This document shows, in pieces, positions 32,112 to 39,405 of a stretch of 64,000 nucleotides of DNA. The notes beneath the pieces are model-generated. The model was not told where the DNA came from, ran no database searches, and was given only the letters and a program-made list of their open reading frames with translations. A program made the position numbers and the translations under genes. The stretch's first letter is position 1. Each line of letters opens with the position of its first letter. The DNA is taken from assembly GCA_913043285.1 (NCBI GenBank), contig CAJWML010000017.1, positions 21,644 to 85,643 of the forward strand. Direction: 5' to 3'. This DNA is from CAKZNE01 sp002695025 (lineage in GTDB: Bacteria > Bacteroidota > Bacteroidia > Flavobacteriales > Schleiferiaceae).

Positions 32112-32490
32112 AAAACATTTATTTTACATAATATTAATTATATGAAAAACTTACAGCAAAGCCCGTAATCCCGAAACCTCGGGATTTAATATAATATCAG
32201 ATATAATGGCTGTAAAGCCTTATATCGACAGATATTATGTTAAGGGCTGCGCCTAACGCCCTGTCCGTTTTTCAACTATAATTAATACTATGTCTGCGCT
32301 GCTCTCCGGTAAACATCCTGCTTTTCTGCCTTAAGCCCTGGTTTTTGTAAGAATGCCGATACGACACAAAGCCCGTTTGTAAACCCAGATGACCTCTTTA
32401 TTCCTATGCTTGTCTCGTTCCTCAAATAGTTATTTCAGCACCCGCTCAGGGCCACTATTTTCATAATAAATTAATTAAAACTTTACTCTT
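32112..32490. other. 379-bp intergenic region with a hairpin cluster
   Basis: No protein-coding frame is convincing. Three adjacent inverted repeats occupy 32170-32262: CCCGA/TCGGG (32170-32183), a long interrupted stem 32192-32237 (TAATATC, GATATAA, GGCT paired with AGCC, TTATATC, GATATTA around loop GTAA) and AGGGC/GCCCT (32243-32262). The last is followed by a short T run (32267-32271). The remaining 220 bases up to the lipoprotein start show nothing recognisable except an AT-rich stretch at 32462-32480 that may hold its promoter. Confidence 0.5.
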
Positions 32491-33507
32491 ATGAAAAAAA
32501 ATCTGATCATCGGTCTGTTCCTAATGACCGTCTTGCACACCGCCTGTAATAAGGAAGACGCGCTTCTGCAGAATCCACCTAACCAGGCCAACAACGATTC
32601 CCGAAAAGCTGCCAGTCAATTTTACACGGTAGCAAACGGGGTTTGTATAATCTCTTCACTGGACAATTTAAATGCCTTCCTTGAAGATACTATACGCCTT
32701 GACTCCCTGGAAGAACTAATGATTGCGGAGCTGAATGCCACCGCCAATTATGTGACCTATTCTTCCTTTTTCTTTACACCAGATTACATGGGCAGCCTTA
32801 CCGGTGATGATCTGGTGGCAGCTGAATCAGATCGGAATGAGCTGATCTATAACATTACCAACCAAGACCGTGTAGTGAAGATCGGAGGGTATTTTATCCT
32901 GGTTAATACGGAGGATGCTTTGATGTATGTGCGGGAAGATGATACCCCCAGCGCGTATGATGAGCTGGTAAATCAAACCACCAGTCATCCGCAAAACAAG
33001 AAGATCTCCTTTGAGCATGATCTGAATGATGTCATTGCCTATCTTGACGCCAGTGGCTACGTTTGGGATGAGGCAGATTTTCAGGGTATTTTCAAGAGAG
33101 GCTGTCCTGCCGCGCCAGGAAAAATCTCTACCAAATATCTGTACAACATTGGTAATGCTGGTGCTCCTTCGTATTCTACCATCCATATTGGCGTTCTGTC
33201 AAGGTACCAGAACTTTGGTGTGTATGGCCGCTTGTACTCAGAGTCCAGAACCTTCACCCCTACAAACGCAGGTATAAACTGGACCAAACAAAACCACGTA
33301 AACCCTTACTGGTACCAAAAAAGATGTAAATCAAAGTCCAGCTCCAAATCCCACGTAGCACAAGGAAACCAAAGTTTCGGTTATTTTAAGAAGACTTACT
33401 ATAGTAGTGTTAACAAGCTTGAACATTATTATTGTAAGGTACGTGCCAGAAGCACTCACCCCAACAGCAACCAGCAATGGACAGCCTACGCTATCGTTGG
33501 CCATTAA
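32491..33507 (+). CDS. Lipoprotein of unknown function, 338 aa
   Basis: Signal peptide MKKNLIIGLFLMTVLHTAC with lipobox Cys19, then NKEDALLQNPPNQANNDS, a polar linker. The middle (about 45-180) is acidic and looks alpha/beta (NGVCIISSLDNLNAFLEDTI, DRVVKIGGYFILVNTEDALMYV). The C-terminal third changes character: rich in Tyr, Ser and Lys with four Cys (GCPAAPGK at about 206, RCKSKSSSKSH, HYYCKVRARS), predicted beta strands, and a net positive charge. I do not recognise the family. It is a single gene between two non-coding gaps, with a terminator after it. An adhesin, toxin-like or immunity role cannot be judged. Confidence 0.65.
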   Translation: MKKNLIIGLFLMTVLHTACNKEDALLQNPPNQANNDSRKAASQFYTVANGVCIISSLDNLNAFLEDTIRLDSLEELMIAELNATANYVTYSSFFFTPDYMGSLTGDDLVAAESDRNELIYNITNQDRVVKIGGYFILVNTEDALMYVREDDTPSAYDELVNQTTSHPQNKKISFEHDLNDVIAYLDASGYVWDEADFQGIFKRGCPAAPGKISTKYLYNIGNAGAPSYSTIHIGVLSRYQNFGVYGRLYSESRTFTPTNAGINWTKQNHVNPYWYQKRCKSKSSSKSHVAQGNQSFGYFKKTYYSSVNKLEHYYCKVRARSTHPNSNQQWTAYAIVGH

Positions 33508-33531
33508 AAAATAGTATTTGAATCAAAACGG

Positions 33532-33563
33532 AACGGGCGTCTTATAGGTGCCCGTTTTTTTTT
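33532..33563 (+). terminator. Intrinsic terminator of the unknown lipoprotein gene
   Basis: AACGGGC/GCCCGTT stem (33532-33538 with 33550-33556) and nine T in a row, 25 bases after the stop. Confidence 0.85.
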
Positions 33564-33878
33564 GCTGCATAGGGTTCTGCTACACTCCCCTGCTCCCGGA
33601 TCTCACTTTGCAGTACTACCCGCCAGGCTTTAAAGTAACCGGGAACCGCCTTAGGTGGCAGCATTCCATTACGATTGCTAAGTAGCCTCGATTTATCATC
33701 GCATTTCAAAATCACTAAAACAAAGCCCTTGCTGGTTAAAAACCTTCTAAAACAAAGCCGGCACCTTTAAAAATGACTGCGTATAACACATTTTCCGTGC
33801 GATAGCTAAATACAAGCGTCAGGTACCGGGCTATGCCACTAATTTCAGCCTCCTAAATTTTAACACATCAAAACAAAC
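33564..33878. repeat. 315-bp gap with a short direct repeat
   Basis: No coding frame is credible. CTAAAACAAAGCC occurs twice, at 33715-33727 and 33747-33759 (32 bases apart); the bases after each copy are also related (GGTTAAAAA versus CTTTAAAAA). Otherwise nothing recognisable is seen; the promoter of the next gene presumably lies near 33840-33870 but has no perfect TAnnTTTG. Confidence 0.4.
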
Positions 33879-35339
33879 ATGAAAAAATTAGTACTATGTG
33901 TGGCTTTCCCTCTGGCCGCTATGGCTCAGAACCCGGTTGGCCAAATGATTATTGGTGATAATGATGACGACCGTATGGGCCAGAGTTGTGCACTATCCAA
34001 TGATGGTAGTATCCTGGCCATTGGCTCTTCTTATCATGATGGCGCAGGTGCCGATGCCGGTATGGTACGGGTATACACCAATATGGGTGGTACCTGGACG
34101 GCTATGGGTAATGATATCAATGGCTTGGTGGCCGGTGACCGTTTTGGTACTTCAATGAGTATTTCCGGGGATGGTAATATACTGGCGGTAGCCACTCCAT
34201 TTAGTGATGTAGGTGGTAACAATACCGGACAAGTACGGGTATTTGAGTATAGCAATAACAACTGGATACAAAAAGGCAGCACCCTCAACGGTATGGCGGC
34301 CAATGACGCCTTTGGAACCGATGTGGCTCTTTCGGACGATGGCACGCACCTGGTGGTAGGTGGTCCCTATAACGATGGAAATGCCTCTAATTCGGGTCAC
34401 GCCCGCGTATACCAGTTTACCAATGGTGAGTGGGCACAAGTAGGAGCTGACATACAAGGCAAAGGCAGTAATAACAATACCGGTGAAAGTGTGGCTATTT
34501 CGGCTGACGGTTCTACAGTAGCCGTTGGGTCTCCTGCCAATGGCACCATGGGTTCTTTTGCGGGTTTAGCCCGTGTGTTTAAGTACACCAACGGTAGCTG
34601 GACCCAGCAGGGAGCAGATATTTACGGTCAAAATGCAGGGGATTGGTCTGGAGAAAGTGTGGAACTCTCCGATGATGGCTCCGTGGTCATGATTGCCGGA
34701 CGAAGTGCAGGTGCCGGGGCAGGGCAAATACGTCTGTTTACCTATAGTAATAATACATGGACGCAAAAGGGAAGCGATCTTAACGGAGAGGCCGCTGGCG
34801 ATTTTTCGGGATGGTCCACCAGCCTTTCTGCCAACGGTAATATTGTGGCTATTGGTGCAGTAGGAAATGATGGAAATGGCCAAAGCTCGGGCCACGTAAG
34901 AGTATACTCTTTTTTTGGAACAGACTGGATTCAGGTAGGTGCGGATATTGACGGTGCCCAGGCCAATGATGCCTGCGGTTCTGCAGCCAGCCTTTCCGCA
35001 GATGGAACTATCCTGGCCGTAGGTACATACCGATACGGTATTCCTAACGATACGGTAAAACCGGGTTCGGTTCAGGTTTGGGACCTTACCACTCCCCTGG
35101 CCAACCGCAACGAAGTGGCCACGGGTTTAGCCGTATATCCTCAGCCAGCTGTGGATTTCGTGAATATTGAAACCACCAGCGGAACACTGGAGTCGGTAAG
35201 CCTATACAATACCAGGGGAGAACACGTTTTAACAAGCTATGAAGCCCAGCTTAAGCTCCAGGATATAGCCTCGGGGCTCTACATTCTTCAGTTAGAGACC
35301 AGCGAAGGTGTGTATCGTCAAAAACTGATCATCCAATAA
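33879..35339 (+). CDS. FG-GAP/propeller-repeat surface protein with T9SS domain
   Basis: 486-residue exported protein: short signal peptide (MKKLVLCVAFPLAAMAQ), then seven or so repeats of about 55 residues, each with the pattern FGxSxxxSxDGxxLAVGxP.....GxVRVYxxxxxxWxQxGxDI.G (for example DRFGTSMSISGDGNILAVA, DAFGTDVALSDDGTHLVVGG). This is the FG-GAP/integrin-alpha-like propeller arrangement. The last 75 residues are a T9SS type A sorting domain (VYPQPAVDFVNIET, GLYILQLETSEGVYRQKLIIQ), with PQP in place of the usual PNP. It would be displayed or released at the surface; ligand unknown. A hairpin terminator follows. Confidence 0.85.
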   Translation: MKKLVLCVAFPLAAMAQNPVGQMIIGDNDDDRMGQSCALSNDGSILAIGSSYHDGAGADAGMVRVYTNMGGTWTAMGNDINGLVAGDRFGTSMSISGDGNILAVATPFSDVGGNNTGQVRVFEYSNNNWIQKGSTLNGMAANDAFGTDVALSDDGTHLVVGGPYNDGNASNSGHARVYQFTNGEWAQVGADIQGKGSNNNTGESVAISADGSTVAVGSPANGTMGSFAGLARVFKYTNGSWTQQGADIYGQNAGDWSGESVELSDDGSVVMIAGRSAGAGAGQIRLFTYSNNTWTQKGSDLNGEAAGDFSGWSTSLSANGNIVAIGAVGNDGNGQSSGHVRVYSFFGTDWIQVGADIDGAQANDACGSAASLSADGTILAVGTYRYGIPNDTVKPGSVQVWDLTTPLANRNEVATGLAVYPQPAVDFVNIETTSGTLESVSLYNTRGEHVLTSYEAQLKLQDIASGLYILQLETSEGVYRQKLIIQ

Positions 35340-35364
35340 AAAATCCTTTTGTACGGGATCAAAG

Positions 35365-35396
35365 GCCATCGTAAGAATATTGCGATGGCTTTTTTG
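35365..35396 (+). terminator. Intrinsic terminator between convergent genes
   Basis: GCCATCG (35365-35371) pairs with CGATGGC (35383-35389), followed by TTTTTT. It ends 33 bases before the stop of the convergent beta-barrel gene and may serve both. Confidence 0.75.
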
Positions 35397-35428
35397 CTTT
35401 TACACCGTAAATGTTAACACTACAGGTG

Positions 35429-36025
35429 TTAAAATTGGCGGGAAATACCCAGATTGAGGGTACCTGCATAAGGTCTTTGCTCCAATTGTGTTGAATTCAG
35501 GTAAACTGAATTCAGAAAAATACTGGCCTGGGGCATAAGGTGGATCTTCCACCGGTCATTAATGGCATAGGAAAGGTCAAAGCCTCCTATACCTTCAAAA
35601 GTATTGCCCTGGAAAGGGCTTTGAGAACCATGGTTACTATGGCTTACGGCCGTTAAATTATCAGGATCTACCCATGAAGACTGCGCAGCCGTTAAAGAGT
35701 TCCAAACCACACCCAACTGCCCATGCAGCGCTATATTTTTAGAATGCCATATCCGTAGTCCTACTATAACCGGTACCTGCAGATAATCATAGGTGTTAAC
35801 CGTGGTGTGATTGATAACGTCATGGTGGAAAGCATAGCGCTCTGAAAAGGAAGCATAACCAAGGCCTGTAGCAATATATATCTTGGGATTGAGGCGATAG
35901 CGTACACCTATAGAATAATTAAAAGTTAAACCCGAGCGCTCGTGTTTGTTTTTATGGGTCTGAAGATCTTCATCCGGCTTAATGTGCAGGATACGGTACG
36001 AAGCTCCGACACCGCCCTGTGCCAT
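35429..36025 (-). CDS. Outer-membrane beta-barrel domain, separated by a stop from its N-terminal part
   Basis: 198 residues forming an eight-stranded-type outer-membrane barrel: alternating strands such as GVGASYRIL, LTFNYSIGVRYRLNPKIYIATGLGYASFSERYAF, YDYLQVPVIVGLRIWHSKNIALHGQLGVVWN, GIGGFDLSYAINDRWKIHLMPQASIFLNSVY, with Phe as final residue. There is no signal peptide: the first codon available, ATG at 36025, already lies next to the first strand. The same reading frame continues upstream through eleven sense codons to a TAA at 36053-36055 that ends the anti-sigma-like protein. In relatives the two parts are one polypeptide, so this is probably the C-terminal half of a disrupted gene (see findings). 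Confidence 0.75.
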   Translation of the reverse strand: MAQGGVGASYRILHIKPDEDLQTHKNKHERSGLTFNYSIGVRYRLNPKIYIATGLGYASFSERYAFHHDVINHTTVNTYDYLQVPVIVGLRIWHSKNIALHGQLGVVWNSLTAAQSSWVDPDNLTAVSHSNHGSQSPFQGNTFEGIGGFDLSYAINDRWKIHLMPQASIFLNSVYLNSTQLEQRPYAGTLNLGISRQF

Positions 36026-36052
36026 GAGGGTAAACCGCTTAGCGGAAAAGGT

Positions 36053-36817
36053 TTATTGTTCCAATGACAACAATGAGCCTTTTTCATTTACTACAAGGGA
36101 AGTGTCATTGGGGAGAGCCGCTTCGGAAGAAGTTGTCCTTCCTATATCAACACCCCTCTCTTCCGGGTCCACAGGCTGAAAAGCAGTACTCGTTTCTTTC
36201 ACATCCGGGTTGGTTCCTGCTCCCTGGATACCCGGAGGTATGAAGGAGGAATTATCAGGTATTTCCCCTTTTTGCTTTTCAGCTTGTACCCGCTCCCGCT
36301 CATATTGGATGGTAACCTTAGTATCCGGCTCAGAAACGGCAGAAGCCAGGCTTACAGAAGAGACTTTCTCAGAACCGGAACTTGTTTTGGTATCCGATAC
36401 CGGCAATGCCTGGGTTTTGAGAGAGGAAACGGCTCCTGTTGAAATGGATTTCTCCGTAATAGTTTCAGGTAAAGACTCCACACCTGAAACTTTCCCGGAG
36501 CCCTCTGAATCTTTGTTGCCGGCTTTGGTGTCAGCTGGTAAATCGGGACTCTCCATTACACTATCCACAGGCTGTAGTTGCGGAGCGGATTGGTTTTTTA
36601 AAGGATAGAACACCCAAACCAGGGTTATCCCAAGGGTACAAAGTAAAGCCAGCAGAAGCCAACCTGCTATTCTGTTTTTCCTTTTAGCAGGTAAGGACGC
36701 AAGATTGATCTCTGATTGTATGGCTTCAAAAACGGACTCCTCTACCGGAAGCTTAAAACCTTCCAGTTTTTGCTTCAGCACATCTTCAGTTGTATTTTTC
36801 CCGTCCTCCTCTTTCAT
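36053..36817 (-). CDS. Anti-sigma-like membrane protein, N-terminal part of a split gene
   Basis: 254 residues. A cytosolic segment of about 45 residues (EDVLKQKLEGFKLPVEESVFEAIQSEI) typical of proteins encoded next to ECF sigma factors in Bacteroidota is followed by one membrane helix (about 48-70, IAGWLLLALLCTLGITLVWVF) and a long Ser/Thr/Glu-rich periplasmic linker without fold. It starts by ATGA overlap with the sigma factor gene. In related proteins the linker leads to an outer-membrane barrel; here a TAA stops it and the barrel follows in the same frame. The protein probably binds and inhibits the sigma factor and links it to envelope state. Confidence 0.7.
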   Translation of the reverse strand: MKEEDGKNTTEDVLKQKLEGFKLPVEESVFEAIQSEINLASLPAKRKNRIAGWLLLALLCTLGITLVWVFYPLKNQSAPQLQPVDSVMESPDLPADTKAGNKDSEGSGKVSGVESLPETITEKSISTGAVSSLKTQALPVSDTKTSSGSEKVSSVSLASAVSEPDTKVTIQYERERVQAEKQKGEIPDNSSFIPPGIQGAGTNPDVKETSTAFQPVDPEERGVDIGRTTSSEAALPNDTSLVVNEKGSLLSLEQ

Positions 36818-37359
36818 CGGGCCGCACTATATATGTGTATAGTTTTGAGCAATTCTCTCAATTTTTGTTTAGCCTTGGTAAGTTGGCTGCGTGAAGCGCT
36901 TTCGGAAATACCCAACTGCTCCCCGATCTCTTTATGCGAATAGCCTTCCAGTACGCTAAGGTTAAAAACCATGCGATAACCATCAGGAAGCTTATGGATC
37001 AATTCCACAATTTCTTGTGCACTCATCTCGTCAATGGGTAATTCCCAGTTGGAAACACTTTTATCGGCCAAAACACTATCCGGCTCAAAAATTATTTTTT
37101 TTCGCTTGTTTATGTATTCAAGACAGCAATTTATGAGAATTCGCTTCATCCACCCCTCAAAACTTCCCTTAAAAGAATAGCTGTTTAGGTTTTTATAGAT
37201 TTTCACAAAAGTCTCCTGGAGTACGTCATTGCTGGCATGCGGGCAACCTACGTAGCGGTAGGCAATACCCTTAAATAAAGGGGCGTAGCGGTTGTAGATC
37301 TGGCGGAAACTTTCCTGATTACCATCCTTAATTTCTTGTATGAGTTGGTTGTGATCCAA
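36814..37359 (-). CDS. ECF-type RNA polymerase sigma factor
   Basis: 181-residue sigma-70 family member. Region 2 (about 20-85) reads IYNRYAPLFKGIAYRYVG, then NDVLQETFVKIYKNLNSY (the -10 binding helix) and FEGWMKRILINCCLEYINKRKK; region 4 (about 120-175) reads LPDGYRMVFNLSVLEGYSHKEIGEQLGISESASRSQLTKAKQKLREL, a helix-turn-helix for the -35. No ATG is available at the N-terminus: the TTG at 37359 gives MDHNQLIQEIKDGNQESF, which fits the family. Stop and start of the next gene overlap (4 bases), so sigma and anti-sigma are coupled. The divergent DUF4397 surface protein starts 75 bases away and may be a target. Confidence 0.88.
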   Translation of the reverse strand: MDHNQLIQEIKDGNQESFRQIYNRYAPLFKGIAYRYVGCPHASNDVLQETFVKIYKNLNSYSFKGSFEGWMKRILINCCLEYINKRKKIIFEPDSVLADKSVSNWELPIDEMSAQEIVELIHKLPDGYRMVFNLSVLEGYSHKEIGEQLGISESASRSQLTKAKQKLRELLKTIHIYSAAR

Positions 37360-37434
37360 AATTTTTTTTGTGGGGCAGGAAGCGTTTTACGGACTACTTC
37401 AATCTACTTATCAAATACCTAAATACAATTAGAA

Positions 37435-39135
37435 ATGAATATGTTCGAAAATTACCCCAAGAAAATTTTCCTTGCCTTATGCTTAATGGGAGGGATCTTA
37501 GTTACACAAGCTCAAACGGCCCGCGTTCAGGTTATCCACAACTGCGCGGATGATATTGCCGATAGTGTGGATGTGTATTTGAATGGTAATCTGTTATTAG
37601 ACAATTTTGCCTTTAGAACCGCCACATCTTTTATTGATGCTCCTGCCGGTGTACCCATTGATATTGATGTGGCTCCTAAAACCAGTACCAGTGTGGCTAA
37701 TTCCATTTACAATTTGAACACCACCCTGGTATCGGGCGAAACCTACGTAATCGTGGCAGCCGGTATTACGGGTTTAAGCAGTACCACCTATTCCAACACC
37801 CCTGCTTTTGAGTTGGATGTGTTCCCCATGGCTCGTGAGCAGGCGGCCACAGCTGGTAATACCGATGTGCTGGTATACCATGGTGCTACCGATGCTCCTA
37901 CAGTAGATGTTTACGAGAGCAGGGTTTTAAATGCCACGGCTTCGGATGACCTTATGTACTCCGATTTTGATGGTTACCTTGAACTACCTGCTAACGATTA
38001 CACGGTAGAAGTGAGAGATGCCAGCGGAACTACCGTAGTGGCCAGCTACGAAGCTCCTCTGCAAGCTCTGGGCCTTCAGGACTCGGCCTTAACTGTGTTG
38101 GCATCGGGTTTTCTGGATCCTTCAGCAAATGGCAATGGTCCTGCCTTTGGGTTGTATGCCGCTTTGCCTGCCGGTGGCAATTTAATTGCCCTGCCCAATT
38201 CTACTGCCCGCCTGCAGGTTATCCACAACTGCGCGGATGATATTGCGGATAGTGTGGATGTATACCTCAATGGTAACCTATTGCTGGACAATTTTGCCTT
38301 CCGGACTGCTACCCCCTTTATTGATGCTCCTGCAGGAGTAACCATTGATATTGATGTGGCGCCCAAAACCAGTACTAGTGTGGCTAATTCTATTTACAAT
38401 CTCAGTACTGCACTCACCTCCGGTGAAACTTATGTGGTTGTGGCTGCTGGTATCACTGGTTTGAGTTCTACTACCTATTCAGTAAACCCACCATTTGAAC
38501 TGGATGTATTCCCCATGGCTCGTGAGCAGGCGGCCACGGCTGGCAATACCGATGTTTTGGTATATCATGGTGCTACCGATGCTCCTACGGTGGATATTTA
38601 TGAAAGTAGTGTATTAATGGCCACGGCCTCTGACGACCTGATGTACTCCGATTTTGATGGTTACCTTGAGTTGCCCAACAACGATTACATTGTGGAGGTA
38701 CGGGATGCATCCGGCACCAGTGTAGTAGCCAGTTATCTGGCACCTCTTCAAACCCTGGCACTTGAAGATTCGGCTATTACGGTATTAGCATCTGGTTTCC
38801 TGGATCCTTCCGTAAATGGCAATGGCCCTGCTTTTGGCTTATTTGCTGCTTTAGCTACCGGGGGTAATTTAATTGCCTTGCCAGAAGGTTTTGTAGGACT
38901 CAATGAGACAGCCGGTATGGATCTTTCCATTTATCCAAATCCAAGTAAAGGTACTTTATTCATTAATGGACTTCATAATGGCCGGGTGATCATTACTAAT
39001 CTTTCCGGAAAAGTGGTAAAAGAAGTCAATAATACAGGTGACAGGATTGATATCCGTGATCTCAGTAAAGGATTTTACCAGGTTTCCATTGAGCAAGAAG
39101 GCCAGGTTTTCAATGTAAAGCTGATCAAGGAATAG
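37435..39135 (+). CDS. DUF4397 repeat surface protein with T9SS domain
   Basis: 566-residue exported protein. Signal peptide at 1-26 (KKIFLALCLMGGILVTQAQ), two near-identical units of 229 residues (about 27-255 and 256-484) and a T9SS type A domain (about 495-566, IYPNPSKGTLFINGL ... FNVKLIKE). Each unit holds two related DUF4397 halves: one opening RVQVIHNCADDIADSVDVYLNG, the other DVLVYHGATDAPTVDVYES. DUF4397 is an immunoglobulin-like extracellular domain of unknown binding role. The gene is divergent from the ECF sigma gene (75-base gap). The start is the ATG at 37435, with a second Met two codons later. Confidence 0.88.
   Translation: MNMFENYPKKIFLALCLMGGILVTQAQTARVQVIHNCADDIADSVDVYLNGNLLLDNFAFRTATSFIDAPAGVPIDIDVAPKTSTSVANSIYNLNTTLVSGETYVIVAAGITGLSSTTYSNTPAFELDVFPMAREQAATAGNTDVLVYHGATDAPTVDVYESRVLNATASDDLMYSDFDGYLELPANDYTVEVRDASGTTVVASYEAPLQALGLQDSALTVLASGFLDPSANGNGPAFGLYAALPAGGNLIALPNSTARLQVIHNCADDIADSVDVYLNGNLLLDNFAFRTATPFIDAPAGVTIDIDVAPKTSTSVANSIYNLSTALTSGETYVVVAAGITGLSSTTYSVNPPFELDVFPMAREQAATAGNTDVLVYHGATDAPTVDIYESSVLMATASDDLMYSDFDGYLELPNNDYIVEVRDASGTSVVASYLAPLQTLALEDSAITVLASGFLDPSVNGNGPAFGLFAALATGGNLIALPEGFVGLNETAGMDLSIYPNPSKGTLFINGLHNGRVIITNLSGKVVKEVNNTGDRIDIRDLSKGFYQVSIEQEGQVFNVKLIKE
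37514..38887 (+). repeat. Tandem 687-bp coding repeat, two copies
   Basis: Copies lie at about 37514-38200 and 38201-38887. The exact offset is 687 bases (229 codons), seen for instance where GTTATCCACAACTGCGCGGA recurs. Many differences are synonymous (GATATTGCC versus GATATTGCG, GTGTATTTG versus GTATACCTC), so the duplication is not recent and the protein sequence has been kept. Confidence 0.9.
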
Positions 39136-39163
39136 TGGTTTTTGCCCATATACTCTGATAGTG

Positions 39164-39191
39164 AGCCCATCCTCCCCGGATGGGCTTTTTT
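39164..39191 (+). terminator. Intrinsic terminator of the DUF4397 gene
   Basis: AGCCCATCC (39164-39172) pairs with GGATGGGCT (39178-39186), followed by T6; 28 bases after the stop. Confidence 0.85.
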
Positions 39192-39350
39192 GGATAAGCC
39201 TAAGTGTGTTTACACAATGTGGCAACAGAAGTTTATACATTTCGCAGGCCGGGAATGCCGTGAGCGTATCAATGGTCCATTCATGTGGTCTACCCTTTTA
39301 TACAAACTCACCGTCCCTTTGCGGGAGTTTCTTCAGGCTACTTTAAAAGA

Positions 39351-39378
39351 GGAAACCGGCCAGGTATTCCCGGCCGGC
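39351..39378 (-). terminator. Candidate terminator of the C10 peptidase gene
   Basis: CCGGCC (39356-39361) and GGCCGG (39372-39377) form a GC-rich stem; on the minus strand it is followed by TTTCCTCTTTT. The T tract is interrupted, so the call is moderate. The rest of 39192-39350 shows nothing. Confidence 0.5.
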
Positions 39379-39405
39379 TATATTTACTTTAACGTAAAAT
39401 CCGAT

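Noticed and set aside
33564..33878. Possible CRISPR-like or insertion-sequence remnant in the gap.
   Set aside because: Only one pair of 13-base repeats; no array, no terminal inverted repeats, no transposase fragment.
38076..38366. Minus-strand open frames in the DUF4397 repeats (also at 38748-38930), which look similar to each other.
   Set aside because: The similarity only reflects the coding repeat on the other strand.
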